Below are positions 1-8,391 of a DNA stretch of 41,794 nt, piece by piece. The stretch is taken from positions 1 to 41,794 of the forward strand of contig NZ_SMJZ01000062.1 in assembly GCF_004348345.1 (NCBI RefSeq). The letters are read 5' to 3'. The DNA comes from Nonomuraea longispora. GTDB taxonomy: Bacteria > Actinomycetota > Actinomycetes > Streptosporangiales > Streptosporangiaceae. A program made the translations under genes and the position numbers. The notes beneath the pieces are model-generated. The model was given only the letters and a program-made list of their open reading frames with translations. It was not told the DNA's origin and did no database searches. Numbering within the stretch: position 1 is the first letter of the stretch; every line of letters starts with the position of its first letter.

Positions 1-211
1 GGGTGCTGCCGCGGGCCGGGAGGTTTCCGGCCGCGCTTGGACAGAGGTCATGGGGGCTCCGTTCCGGAGTGCGCGCACGCGAAGGGCGGGCGCGGGAAAT
101 GCGGGGGCGGCCTCGACCGGCAGCGTGACCGGCAGGCGGCCATGACGAACCGGCCGTCTCACAGCGGGACGGCGAGCCGCGCCGAAGGCGGGCGGGCACG
201 GTCAGCGGCCC

Positions 212-345
212 TGGGCGGAACGTCCGGCGTGTGGGATGCCGAGGCGTCGTGGGTGGGAACGTCTGGTGTGAGCGCTGCCGGGGCGTTGTGGGCGGCACGT
301 CATGTGCGCGCTGCCGAGGTGCCGGGGCGGAACGTTCCGGTGGGT
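212..345. repeat. Degenerate tandem repeat, about 38-39 bp period
   Basis: Roughly three and a half imperfect copies start at about 212, 250, 289 and 327. Each opens with TGGGCGGAACGTC or a variant (TGGGTGGGAACGTC, TGGGCGGCACGTC, GGGCGGAACGTTC) and continues with a GCTGCCGAGG-like block. It lies just past the stop of the leftward membrane-protein gene. Positions 1-211 hold nothing I can call as a gene. The repeat reads open on the minus strand, but no plausible product results. Confidence 0.55.
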
Positions 346-368
346 ACGAGATCGCGGGCGGGCGCCCG

Positions 369-974
369 TTACCGAGGCGGCCCCCGCCGGCACAACGTCC
401 AGGCCAGCACGGGCGGGACGGCGACGTCGCCGGGAGCCGCGGGGACGAGCCCGGGGCGTGGCGCAGGGGTCGGCGCAAGGCGGGTGGTCAGCCGGTCCCA
501 CAGGCCGCGCAGCGAGCAGGCCAGCAGGGACGCCAGCGCCAGCAGCGCCGTCTCGCCGCGCCGCAACCACCACGCCGACACCGCCGCGACCAGCACGTGG
601 GCCAACACCATGCCGGTCCCGGGGCCGAGCTCGGTCCCGGTGTGGAGGCCGCCCCCATGATGGCCGGGGAAGGCGGCAGCGCCCGAGCCGAAGAGGTGGT
701 GCATGCCGTACTGCGCGGCGAAGGAGGCGGCGAGCAGGGTGCCCAGTGACCGCTGCCGCCGGGCGAGAACGTACGCGCCCGCACCCGTCACCAGGGTCGC
801 GGCGACGACGGTCACCAGGCGGGCGTCCGGGCCTCCGGCCAGCACGTGCATGCCCAGCGCGGCGAACACGCAGACCACCGCGAACACCGCCGCCCGCAGC
901 CCGCGCAGGCCGGCCCGGCCGGCCCGCGCGGTGTCCCTGCTGCCGGTGCCGCTTCCTTTCTGGTCGGCGTTCAA
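369..974 (-). CDS. Small multi-pass membrane protein, unknown function
   Basis: 201 residues with about four or five hydrophobic segments (approximately residues 26-46, 51-68, 78-92, 120-140 and 142-158). An internal YGMHHLFGSG region and a His/Gly-rich loop (GHHGGGLHTG) follow the third segment. The frame is the only one here with ordered transmembrane helices; overlapping open frames give arginine/proline-rich strings. The first available start is TTG at 974, directly after an in-frame TGA, with no convincing ribosome-binding site, so an internal GTG could be the real start. I do not recognise the family. The His-rich loop would fit a metal-linked membrane protein, but that is only a guess. 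Confidence 0.6.
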   Translation of the reverse strand: MNADQKGSGTGSRDTARAGRAGLRGLRAAVFAVVCVFAALGMHVLAGGPDARLVTVVAATLVTGAGAYVLARRQRSLGTLLAASFAAQYGMHHLFGSGAAAFPGHHGGGLHTGTELGPGTGMVLAHVLVAAVSAWWLRRGETALLALASLLACSLRGLWDRLTTRLAPTPAPRPGLVPAAPGDVAVPPVLAWTLCRRGPPR

Positions 975-1044
975 ACGCGATCACCGCTCACACGAGGAGA
1001 TACGGCGGCCGCCCGGCAACGGTTCAGCACCCAGGAGGCGCCCG

Positions 1045-1200
1045 TCAGGGTGTCACGACCGCCAGGTCTCCCGAGTCGCTGTTCAGTTCGATCGTCCGCC
1101 GGGCCGAGGGGACGCTCGGCGCCTTGATGTCCTTGTCGCCGTTGTCCGTCCGGGCCACGATGTTGTACGGCCCCCGCGGCACCAGGCCGGCCTCAGGGGC
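1045..1200 (-). pseudogene. C-terminal remnant of a DUF4097-type protein
   Basis: Read leftward without a start codon, the frame gives VPRGPYNIVARTDNGDKDI, then KAPSVPSARRTIELNSDSGD, then LAVVTP and a TGA at 1045-1047. The recurring DNGD / DSGD beta-strand turns, with ARRTIEL between them, are the signature of the last repeats of DUF4097 (DUF4098-like) beta-helical proteins. The upstream two-thirds are absent: the frame runs into the end of the cytochrome b gene at about 1225. I read this as a gene truncated by deletion or rearrangement. It is unlikely to be expressed. Confidence 0.6.
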
Positions 1201-1224
1201 GCTGGTCGCGTGCGCGTGGCCCCT

Positions 1225-2751
1225 TCAGCGGTTCCAGGAACGCTGGAGGGCGTCCCGGAACCTGCGGCCCGGGGGCGGCGGCACCCCGTCGTCCGGGGAA
1301 CCGTTCCCGCGGGGGAGGGCGGGCAGCTCGGCGGGTACGAGCACGGCGGCCTCCTCCTCGGTGACCGGCCGCTCGATCTCGCTGTACGCACCGTCGTGGC
1401 CGCGTACGATGACCCCGGTCTCCACACCGTGCGTGACGGTGTGCTGGTCGCGCGCCAGCAGCCCGAGGGCGATCCGCCGGGTGATCACGTAGCCCAGCAC
1501 GGGCGCGGCGACGACGGCGACGCGGAAGATCCACGTCGTGGCGTTCAGCGAGATGTGGAACGTCGAGGCGATCAGGTCGTTGCCGCCGGCCAGCCAGAGC
1601 ACGCCGTAGTAGGCGATCCCGGCGACGCCGAGGCCGGCGCGTACGGGCACGTCCCTCGGCCGGTCGAGAAGGTGGTGCACGGCGTGGTCGCGGGTGATCC
1701 ACCGTTCCAGGAACGGGTAGAGCGCCAGCGCGGTGAACAGCAGTCCCGGCGCCACCAGGGCCGGGATGAGCACGCCCATGGTCACCGTGTGCCCGAGCAC
1801 GGTGAACTCCCACGGCGGCATGATGCGCAGCGCGCCCTCCAGGAAGCCCATGTACCAGTCGGGCTGCGAGCCCGCGCTGATCGTGCTCGGCAGGTACGGC
1901 CCGTACAACCAGATGGGGTTGATCTGGAACAGCGTCGCCAGCAGCGTGATGACCGCCAGCACCCACAGGAAGAACACCGTCGTCTTGGCCAGGAACGTGG
2001 GGAAGAAGGGGGCGCCGCGCACCACCCGGTCGGTCAACCCTTTCGCCCTGAACTGCGTGTGCGTCTGCCGCCAGGTCAGCACCACCGCGTGCAGCGGGAT
2101 GAGCAGGAGCAGCAGCGCGGGGATCAGCAGGACGTGGAGGCTGTACAGGCGGGGGATGATGTCCCCTCCGGGGAACTCGCCGCCGAACAGGAACATCGCG
2201 AGGTACGTGCCCACCAGCGGCACCGAGATCGTGACCCCGTGCAGAATGCGCAGTCCGGCACCCGACAGCAGGTCGTCGGGGAGCGAGTAGCCGAACAGCC
2301 CGTTCAGCATCACCAGCCCGAACAGGGCCACGCCGATCAGCCAGTTCAGGTCGCGCGGCTTGCGGAAGGCGCCGGTGAAGAAGTTGCGCAGCATGTGGAC
2401 GACGATGGCGGCGAGGAAGATCAGCGTGCCCCAATGGTGCATCTGCCGCATCAGCAGGCCGCCCCGCACCTCGAAGCTGATCTCCAGGGTGGAGGCGTAC
2501 GCCTCGCTCATCGCGACGCCCTGCAGCGGCACGTACGAACCGTCGTAGATCACCTCCTGCATGCTCGGTTTGAAGAAGAACGTGAGGAAGACGCCGGTGA
2601 GGAGCACGACCACGAACGCGTACAGGGCGATCTCGCCGAGCAGGAACGTCCAGTGGTCAGGGAAGATCTTCCGCATCGCCTTCTTCAGGAAACCGGCCCC
2701 GCCGATCCGGTCGTCGAGTGCTCCCGCCAAAGAGCTGGCCTTCATCCTCAA
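1225..2751 (-). CDS. qcrB: Cytochrome bc1 complex cytochrome b subunit, stand-alone copy
   Basis: 508 residues, the usual length of actinobacterial QcrB. It is an integral membrane protein that would oxidise menaquinol in the bc1-aa3 supercomplex. Visible family marks are the b-heme ligand histidines H105 and H119 in helix B and H206 and H221 in helix D, and the Qo-site PDWY motif (residues 297-300), the actinobacterial version of PEWY. The C-terminal soluble tail (about 440-508) is Pro/Gly-rich. The gene stands alone: no qcrC, qcrA or ctaE is next to it, unlike the canonical ctaE-qcrCAB cluster. It is therefore probably a second copy that swaps for or supplements the main subunit. ATG start at 2751. 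Confidence 0.9.
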   Translation of the reverse strand: MRMKASSLAGALDDRIGGAGFLKKAMRKIFPDHWTFLLGEIALYAFVVVLLTGVFLTFFFKPSMQEVIYDGSYVPLQGVAMSEAYASTLEISFEVRGGLLMRQMHHWGTLIFLAAIVVHMLRNFFTGAFRKPRDLNWLIGVALFGLVMLNGLFGYSLPDDLLSGAGLRILHGVTISVPLVGTYLAMFLFGGEFPGGDIIPRLYSLHVLLIPALLLLLIPLHAVVLTWRQTHTQFRAKGLTDRVVRGAPFFPTFLAKTTVFFLWVLAVITLLATLFQINPIWLYGPYLPSTISAGSQPDWYMGFLEGALRIMPPWEFTVLGHTVTMGVLIPALVAPGLLFTALALYPFLERWITRDHAVHHLLDRPRDVPVRAGLGVAGIAYYGVLWLAGGNDLIASTFHISLNATTWIFRVAVVAAPVLGYVITRRIALGLLARDQHTVTHGVETGVIVRGHDGAYSEIERPVTEEEAAVLVPAELPALPRGNGSPDDGVPPPPGRRFRDALQRSWNR

Positions 2752-2823
2752 CCCGCCTATGTCATGGTTAGCCCGTTACCTAACAAGACGGGACAGGCGC
2801 GGAGGATGTGACACCGGGCGGCC

Positions 2824-2935
2824 TCAGGCGAAGCGTTCGACCGTGACGGGGACCGGCCCCAGCGCGCGGACCGCCTGCCGGTGGTGGTCACGTAGTAGTC
2901 CACCCCTTCGGTGATCCTCGGCGGCCGGTCACGGT
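2824..2935 (-). pseudogene. Possible C-terminal remnant of an unknown gene
   Basis: Within the 300-bp gap upstream of qcrB, the minus strand reads PPRITEGVDYYVTTTG and, after a one-base frame change near 2880, AVRALGPVPVTVERFA followed by TGA at 2824-2826. Both pieces look like real protein rather than GC-shadow sequence, which suggests a frameshifted gene end. I cannot name the family. The rest of the gap (2752-2823 and 2936-3053) holds no other gene, only the ribosome-binding site of the next gene. Confidence 0.3.
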
Positions 2936-3053
2936 CGCAACACCGTCCCGCGCGGCGGCTCGCCGGTGAGCCGCCGCATGGGCCCCGCCCGTTCTGGGCA
3001 GGTAGGGCATCTGGCAGCGAAACCCCTATCCGTCAGGCACGGAGGCATCAGTG

Positions 3054-4232
3054 ATGCGGAACGGCCGGACCGGCACCACCCACGGCGGCACCCTCACAGC
3101 GGCACTGCTCCTGATCGCCGGATGCACGGCGGGCGGCGGCTCGCAGGCCCCGGACGGGGCACGGCCACCGGAGGCCAGGCTGTCGATCACCCCCGCCGAC
3201 GGCGCGGAGCGGGTCGCCCCGGACACCGGGGTCAGCGTCAAGGTCACGGGCGGCGATGTTGTCGCGCTGACCGTGGCCGACGCCAAGGGACGCGAGGTAC
3301 GGGGCTCCGTGGGCGCCGACGGCACGTGGCGTCCCCGCTGGTCGCTGCGGCCTTCGACCCGGTACACGGTCAACGCACGGGCCACGGGCGCCGACGGCAG
3401 GCCGGTCACCGGCACGACCACGTTCACCACGCTGAAGCCGGAGCGTGTGCTGAAGAGCGGCATGTCGCCCCTGGACGGCGAGACGGTGGGGGTCGGGATG
3501 CCCGTGCAACTGCTGCTGTCCCGGCCGGTGACGGGCGGGAAGCACCGGGCCGCGGTCGAGCGGTCGCTGGAGGTGCGGATGTCCCAGCCGGTCGAGGGGG
3601 CGTGGAGCTGGGTGAGCGACCGTGAGGTGCAGTTCAGGCCGCGCGAGTACTGGCCGGTGGGGGAGCAGGTGACGGTGGTGGCGCATCTTGCGGGCGTACG
3701 GGCGGGCGACGGCCTGTGGGGCTCCAAGGATCGCCGGCTGACGTTCACCGTCGGGCCCGAGCACGTCACCAAGGTCAGCGCGGAGGCGCACAAGGCGGTG
3801 GTGCGGAAGAACGGCGACGTCGTCAAGACCATGCCGGTCAGCCTGGGCAAGCCGGGCGACGACAGCTACTCGGGCGTCATGATCGCCCAGGAGAAGGCAC
3901 CGGAGATCGTCATGGACTCGGCCACCGTCGGCAAGCCGGGCGAATACCGCATCCGCACGAAGTGGAACGTGCGCATGACCTACAGCGGCACGTTCTTTCA
4001 CGCCGCGCCCTGGTCGACCGGTGAGCAGGGCAGCCGCAACGTCAGCCACGGCTGCGTGAACGCGAGCCCGGAGAACGCCCGCTGGTTCTACGAGTTCACC
4101 CAGCGGGGCGACATCATCGAGGTCACCGGCACGTCCAGGAAGCTGAGGTTCGGCAACGGGCCGACGCCGTGGGCGAAGTCGTGGGAGGACTGGCTGGCCG
4201 GCAGCGCGCTCGGCACCCCGGTCAACGGCTGA
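3054..4232 (+). CDS. L,D-transpeptidase lipoprotein (Ig-like + YkuD)
   Basis: Exported peptidoglycan cross-linking enzyme that makes 3-3 meso-diaminopimelate cross-links. There is a lipobox LLIAGC near residue 25, then Ig-like beta-sandwich domains (about 45-250; repeated PADGAERVAPDTGV-like and SPLDGETVGVGMPV-like openings), then the YkuD catalytic domain with the SHGCVN motif near the C terminus (catalytic Cys about residue 334). This is the architecture of mycobacterial LdtMt2. GGAGG at 3041-3045 lies 8 nt before ATG 3054; GTG at 3051 is in frame but only 5 nt away, so I chose ATG. It is transcribed alone, with a small hairpin at its stop. Confidence 0.9.
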   Translation: MRNGRTGTTHGGTLTAALLLIAGCTAGGGSQAPDGARPPEARLSITPADGAERVAPDTGVSVKVTGGDVVALTVADAKGREVRGSVGADGTWRPRWSLRPSTRYTVNARATGADGRPVTGTTTFTTLKPERVLKSGMSPLDGETVGVGMPVQLLLSRPVTGGKHRAAVERSLEVRMSQPVEGAWSWVSDREVQFRPREYWPVGEQVTVVAHLAGVRAGDGLWGSKDRRLTFTVGPEHVTKVSAEAHKAVVRKNGDVVKTMPVSLGKPGDDSYSGVMIAQEKAPEIVMDSATVGKPGEYRIRTKWNVRMTYSGTFFHAAPWSTGEQGSRNVSHGCVNASPENARWFYEFTQRGDIIEVTGTSRKLRFGNGPTPWAKSWEDWLAGSALGTPVNG

Positions 4233-4246
4233 CGCCCGCGCGTCAG
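4229..4246 (+). terminator. Short hairpin at the end of the L,D-transpeptidase gene
   Basis: CTGACGC-ccgc-GCGTCAG is a perfect 7-bp stem with a 4-nt loop that includes the stop codon. There is no T-tract, as is common in actinomycete terminators. Confidence 0.4.
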
Positions 4247-4310
4247 CGCACCCGGAGGCGCGGACCGGCAGGAGGACGCCACCGTCGCAGGACGAGTTCC
4301 TCGTGTTTCT

Positions 4311-5228
4311 CTAGACCCCCGGGCAGGGGGCCATGCCGGGCACGGGATGCTCGGCCCTGACGTGCGCCTGCGGGATGTAGCCCCATCCGCGGTTGGCCCA
4401 CGACTCGTCGGCCATGGTGCGGTACCAGTGCCCGTCGTCCGCCTCGACGACGCACAGGAAGATGCCGGGGCCCTCGCGGTCCAGCCGTCCCACCTTCGTG
4501 GTGGCCGCGCCCGGCCCCGCGTGCACCGTTCCTCCGGCGTTCTGGCAGGCGAAGCCCTTCTCCCAGGTGACCCCGAGGTCAGGGTCGTCGACCGGCGGCT
4601 TGATGTAGGTGCGGGGGTCGGCTCTCCAGCACGCGGGCGGCGTGCCAGGGGACACGGGCACGAGGACCAGGCAGCCGGTCACGACGACGGCGGCCAGCGA
4701 GGCGGCCGCGACCCGCAGCGGCCCGCGCACCCACCGTGACGGCCCGGCCAGCAGCAGGCCGGCGTGCACGGCCAGCACCGCAGCGAGCGCGCCCCACACC
4801 CATGGGTTGTGCAGGTTGCTGGTGGCGAGATTGCCCGCCACACCGGTCACGGCCGGGAAGAGCAGGCTCAGGGCGACCTTGAACGTCCTGCCCCGCGGGG
4901 CCGGATCCTGCTCGGCGCCGTGCACGCGGTCCCACGCGGTGCGCCACAGGGCCTGTTCCTGGGCGATCTCCTCGTCGGAGCGGCCCCGTACGAGCAGGCA
5001 GGCGCGTACGATCTGCTCGGACGTGCGGCGGTCGGGGATGTCCGTGCGACCCTCACCCAGCACGTCGTCGATCGTGTGGGCGGCGAGGCCGGGCACCGCC
5101 GCGGCGAGCTCGGCGTCGCCGGGAGCTCCCGCCCAGGCCCGCAGCGCCCGCAGGCCGGCGACGTAGCCGTCCCGGGTCATGGCCGCGTCGGGCCGGGGAG
5201 GGAAGAGGAGCGCGCCGTCCTGTGCCAC
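4311..5228 (-). CDS. HTH/membrane/SH3-like protein, unknown function
   Basis: 305 residues in three parts. An N-terminal helical region (about 1-95, TRDGYVAGLRALRAWAG onward) resembles the short helix-turn-helix domain found on many actinomycete membrane proteins. Two transmembrane segments follow (about 116-160 and 172-195). The extracellular C-terminal part (about 200-305) has paired cysteines (ACW, FACQ, FLCVV, APCPGV) and an SH3-like core ending WANRGWGYIPQAHV. The start is GTG 5228; an in-frame ATG 48 bp downstream is an alternative. It is a single gene convergent with the L,D-transpeptidase. The function is unknown; the layout suggests a cytoplasm-to-outside sensing or anchoring protein. 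Confidence 0.6.
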   Translation of the reverse strand: MAQDGALLFPPRPDAAMTRDGYVAGLRALRAWAGAPGDAELAAAVPGLAAHTIDDVLGEGRTDIPDRRTSEQIVRACLLVRGRSDEEIAQEQALWRTAWDRVHGAEQDPAPRGRTFKVALSLLFPAVTGVAGNLATSNLHNPWVWGALAAVLAVHAGLLLAGPSRWVRGPLRVAAASLAAVVVTGCLVLVPVSPGTPPACWRADPRTYIKPPVDDPDLGVTWEKGFACQNAGGTVHAGPGAATTKVGRLDREGPGIFLCVVEADDGHWYRTMADESWANRGWGYIPQAHVRAEHPVPGMAPCPGV

Positions 5229-5431
5229 TGGTCACCGCCATCGAAGCGTACGATCCGCAGTCACGCAGCGTACCCGTTCGGATGCGCAGAGGCGCGGTGT
5301 TTTTCCGGGGTGTTCGCCCGGCGATGCCCTGGCGTCCGGTCTCGGGTGGACAAACCTCCACACTTGACGAGATAGGGGACAATTCATCCGATGACACTTT
5401 GCCCCTCGTCTGATGGAGCTAGGAGCAGGCA

Positions 5432-6298
5432 ATGCAGATCGTACGGTTCACCAGCCCTCTGACCGGTGCGGACGCGGTCGGGATCGACAACGGTGAACAG
5501 GTAGTGGAACTGCCCGGGATCACCACCGTCGGCCAACTGCTCCGGCACCCGTCCGCCGGCATCCGTGCGCTGTGCGAGGACGCCGACGGTCCCCGGCACG
5601 CCCCGGCCGACGTACGGCTCCTGCCTCCGGTGGACGGGCGGATGGAGGTGTGGGCCGCCGGCGTGACCTACCGGCGCTCGCGCGAGGCCAGGGTCGTGGA
5701 GAGCGAGCGGGCCGCCGACGTGTACGAACTGGTCTACGACGCGGAAAGACCCGAGCTCTTCTTCAAGTCCGCGGCCTGGAAGGTCTCCGGGCACGGCGGA
5801 CGCATCGCGGCGCGCGACGACTCGGAGATCGACGTGCCGGAGCCCGAGCTCGGCCTGGTGCTCAACGCCGCAGGGGAGATCGCCGGCTACACGGTGGTCG
5901 ACGACGTGAGCTCGCGCACCATCGAGGGCGTCAACCCGCTCTACCTGCCGCAGGCCAAGATCTATCTGGGCGCGTGCGCGGTGGGCCCCGGGATCAGGCC
6001 CGCGTGGGAGGTCGCCGACCCGTACGCGCTGGACATCACGCTCACCATCGCCAGGGGCGGCGAGACGGTGTGGGACGGCAAGGCGAACACCTCGCAGCTC
6101 AACCGGCGCCTCGACGACCTGGCCTCCTACCTGTTCCGCGCCGACGTCTTCCCCGACGGCGCGGTGCTGGCCACCGGCACCTGCCTCGTCCCCGACCTGC
6201 CGTTCACGCTCCAGGACGGTGACACGGTGACCATCACCATCTCCGACGTCGGCACGCTGACCACCAGCGTGGTCAGGGGCCTGGACGCCATGCGCTGA
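5432..6298 (+). CDS. FAH-family 2-keto-3-deoxy-sugar-acid dehydratase-like protein
   Basis: 288 residues. The C-terminal fumarylacetoacetate-hydrolase fold is clear: VPEPELGLVLN with metal ligands E137 and E139, then TVVDDVSSRTIEG with D157 or D158, and NPLYLPQAKIYLGACAVGP. The last block and the DVPEPELG block match 2-keto-3-deoxy-D-arabinonate dehydratase-type enzymes better than true fumarylacetoacetases. The likely reaction is therefore dehydration or hydrolysis of a 2-keto-3-deoxy acid in the cytoplasm, giving an alpha-ketoglutarate semialdehyde-like product. ATG 5432 follows AGGAG (5421-5425). It is transcribed alone and divergent from the HTH/SH3 gene. The substrate is inferred from similarity only. 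Confidence 0.8.
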   Translation: MQIVRFTSPLTGADAVGIDNGEQVVELPGITTVGQLLRHPSAGIRALCEDADGPRHAPADVRLLPPVDGRMEVWAAGVTYRRSREARVVESERAADVYELVYDAERPELFFKSAAWKVSGHGGRIAARDDSEIDVPEPELGLVLNAAGEIAGYTVVDDVSSRTIEGVNPLYLPQAKIYLGACAVGPGIRPAWEVADPYALDITLTIARGGETVWDGKANTSQLNRRLDDLASYLFRADVFPDGAVLATGTCLVPDLPFTLQDGDTVTITISDVGTLTTSVVRGLDAMR

Positions 6299-6339
6299 CG
6301 AGCACTCGCGACGGGTCACCCGCGACAGCAGCAGGCCCA

Positions 6340-6367
6340 CGGTGGCGGGCGGGGACGTCCGCCACCG
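6340..6367. terminator. Hairpin between convergent FAH gene and gene fragment
   Basis: CGGTGGCGG (6340-6348) pairs with CCGCCACCG (6359-6367) across a 10-nt loop. It lies between converging reading frames and could terminate both. Confidence 0.45.
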
Positions 6368-6375
6368 GGCGGTGA

Positions 6376-6921
6376 TCAGTGTCGGTAGGTCCGGACATAG
6401 TCGAACCCGGCCACGGCGCCGGCCGTGTTCATCGAGAACAGGCCGATCCTGAGCGGGTCCTTCGCCGGGAGGGTCCAGACACCGTTGCGCACCCAGTGCT
6501 CGCCGTCCCCGCTCGTCGCGGCGCGCACCTCGCTCTCGTCGTTCGCGGTGTCATGGTGGTACGACAACCGCAACCACATCGTCTCCGCGGCGGGCCCGCC
6601 GAACATCGCGCCGTTGGCGTCGGAGACCGGCGGCGTGGTCGTCGGCCGCTCGCCCTCCTTGGCGAACTCGCTCGTCCGCAGCACCGCCCCGTCCCCCCTG
6701 GACAGCGGGAGCGCGGAGTGCGCCAGCTTGAAGTAGCGGTCGTCGTTCTCGTACAGCAGGATGCCGGCCTGCTGGTTGCCCTGCGCCGGCGCGAACCTCA
6801 GCTTCGCCTCCACCGTGTAGTCGCCCTCCGGCGCGTCCCTGAGCAGTACCGACGCGGTGTTGGTGTCCCGGAACAGCTCGGCGTTCTGGGTGGACCAGGA
6901 CAGCACGCCGCCGGACAGTCC
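6376..6921 (-). pseudogene. C-terminal fragment of a beta-xylosidase-type / DUF1349 ConA-like protein
   Basis: About 180 residues of a concanavalin-A-like domain: RDTNTASVLLRDAPEGDYTV, QQAGILLYENDDRYFKLAH, the TMWLRLSYHH block, and a C-terminal IGLFSMNTAGAVAGFDYVR. This is the classic end of GH43-type and DUF1349 secreted proteins. The sequence enters mid-domain (SGGVLSWSTQNAELF) directly after the sulfatase stop at 6922-6924 and in the same frame. It has no start of its own except GTG 6906, no ribosome-binding site and no signal peptide. I read it as the 3' end of a larger gene whose 5' part was lost when the sulfatase operon came to lie here. Readthrough of the TGA would give a fusion, but that is unlikely. 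Confidence 0.65.
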
Positions 6922-8391
6922 TCATCCGGCGGTGCCCTCCTTCTCGAAGGAGCTCAGCGTGGGGTCGTAGTCGAGGGCGCCGATGTCGTACATCGGGGTC
7001 ATCCAGTGGTAGAAGTTGTCGCCGCGCTCGCGCAGCAGGTCGTACAGGCGGCGCATCATGCGACGGCGGACCGCGGCCAGCTCCTGGTGGGTGTAGCGGT
7101 TGCTCAGCTCGTGCGGGTCGGCGTGCAGGTCGTACAGCTCATTGACCGACTCCGGGTTGACGATCAGCTTGTAGCGGTCGTCGCGGATCATCCGCTGCGG
7201 GTAGGGGAAGTGGTGGCCGTGGAACTCGGCGAGCAGCTCGCCAGGCCACTCGGGCTGCTCGCCACGGACGATCGGCGCCAGGCTGCGGCTGTCCACGGCC
7301 GGCTTGGTGTCGCACCCGGCCAGTTCCAGGATTGTCGCCGTGCAGTCGGTGAGCGAGACGAACTCGTTCCTGACCTGCGGCTGCTCGCCGGGAATCCGGA
7401 CGATGCCGGGGATGCGGTAGATGTCCTCGTACATCGCCGGGCCCTTGTCGTGCAGCCGGTGCGCGCCCGTGAACTCGCCGTGGTCGGCCGTGAAGAACAC
7501 CGCGGTCTGATCGGTGAGCCCCAGATCGTCCATCCGGTCGAGGATGCGGCCGATCTGCTCGTCGATCAGCGTGACGTAACCCCAGTAGACCGCGATCAGC
7601 TTGCGGGTGACCTCGATCGGGATCGTGTCGAACGTCCAGTGCGCGCTGTAGTTGCGCTGCACCGGCGGCTTGCCCTCGAACGTCTCCGCGATCGACGGCG
7701 GCAGCTCCACCAGGCTCGGGTCGTACATGTCGAAGTACTCGTCAGGCAGCAGGTACGGCAGGTGCGGCCCGAAGAAGTGCGTGGCCAGGAAGAACGGCCG
7801 CCCGTCGGCGGCGTAGCGCTCCATGTGCTCGATCGCCCGGGTCGCCAGGTAGTGCTCGAACGTCGCCTCCACCGGCTGGTGCAGCCGCGCCGCCAGCAGG
7901 TTGCCCCGGTTGCCGTTGGGCGTGGTGCCCCGGATCAGGTCCGATATCCGGTACGGCGGCAACCCCCGCTCCTCCAGGTAGGCCAGGTAGTCGGGATGGT
8001 CGACCGGGTTGTGCCAGCCCGGCAGGTCGGGCCCGTCGAAGCCGTAGGAGGCGGCGTTGCGGCTCGTGCCGCCGTGCCACTTGCCGATCAGCCCGAGTTG
8101 GTAGCCGCGCTCCTTCAGCGCCTCGGGGAAGGTGAACGCGTCCTCGCGCAGGTCCTCCAGGTAGCCGACGTTGCGCTCGTAGTTGGCCAGCAGCCGGTGC
8201 CGGAACGGCGCCTGCCCGGTGAGCAGGCTCGCCCGTGCCGGCGTGCAGATGGCCGTCGGCGTGTAGAACCGGTCGAACCGCGTGCCGGTCGCGGCCAGCC
8301 GGTCCAGGTTGGGCGTGGCCACGTGCGGGTTGCCGTAACAGCCCAGGGTGTCGACGCGGTGCTGGTCGGTCATCAGGAACAGCAGGTTCAC
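6922..8391 (-). CDS. Formylglycine-dependent sulfatase (S1 family)
   Basis: 489 residues. It hydrolyses a sulfate ester, releasing sulfate. The metal site begins LLFLMTDQHR (D9, Q10). The formylglycine signature CTPARASLLTG puts the modified cysteine at C49 (Cys type, so a formylglycine-generating enzyme elsewhere is required). TADHGE supplies D303 and H304. The sequence looks closest to choline-sulfatase/phosphonate-monoesterase-like S1 sulfatases. There is no signal peptide, so it is cytoplasmic and would act on imported substrate. GTG start at 8391 overlaps the previous gene's TGA by 4 bp (GTGA), so the two are translationally coupled. The open frame extends far upstream but overlaps the binding-protein gene there and is not coding. 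It is the last gene of the ROK-ABC operon. Confidence 0.88.
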   Translation of the reverse strand: MNLLFLMTDQHRVDTLGCYGNPHVATPNLDRLAATGTRFDRFYTPTAICTPARASLLTGQAPFRHRLLANYERNVGYLEDLREDAFTFPEALKERGYQLGLIGKWHGGTSRNAASYGFDGPDLPGWHNPVDHPDYLAYLEERGLPPYRISDLIRGTTPNGNRGNLLAARLHQPVEATFEHYLATRAIEHMERYAADGRPFFLATHFFGPHLPYLLPDEYFDMYDPSLVELPPSIAETFEGKPPVQRNYSAHWTFDTIPIEVTRKLIAVYWGYVTLIDEQIGRILDRMDDLGLTDQTAVFFTADHGEFTGAHRLHDKGPAMYEDIYRIPGIVRIPGEQPQVRNEFVSLTDCTATILELAGCDTKPAVDSRSLAPIVRGEQPEWPGELLAEFHGHHFPYPQRMIRDDRYKLIVNPESVNELYDLHADPHELSNRYTHQELAAVRRRMMRRLYDLLRERGDNFYHWMTPMYDIGALDYDPTLSSFEKEGTAG

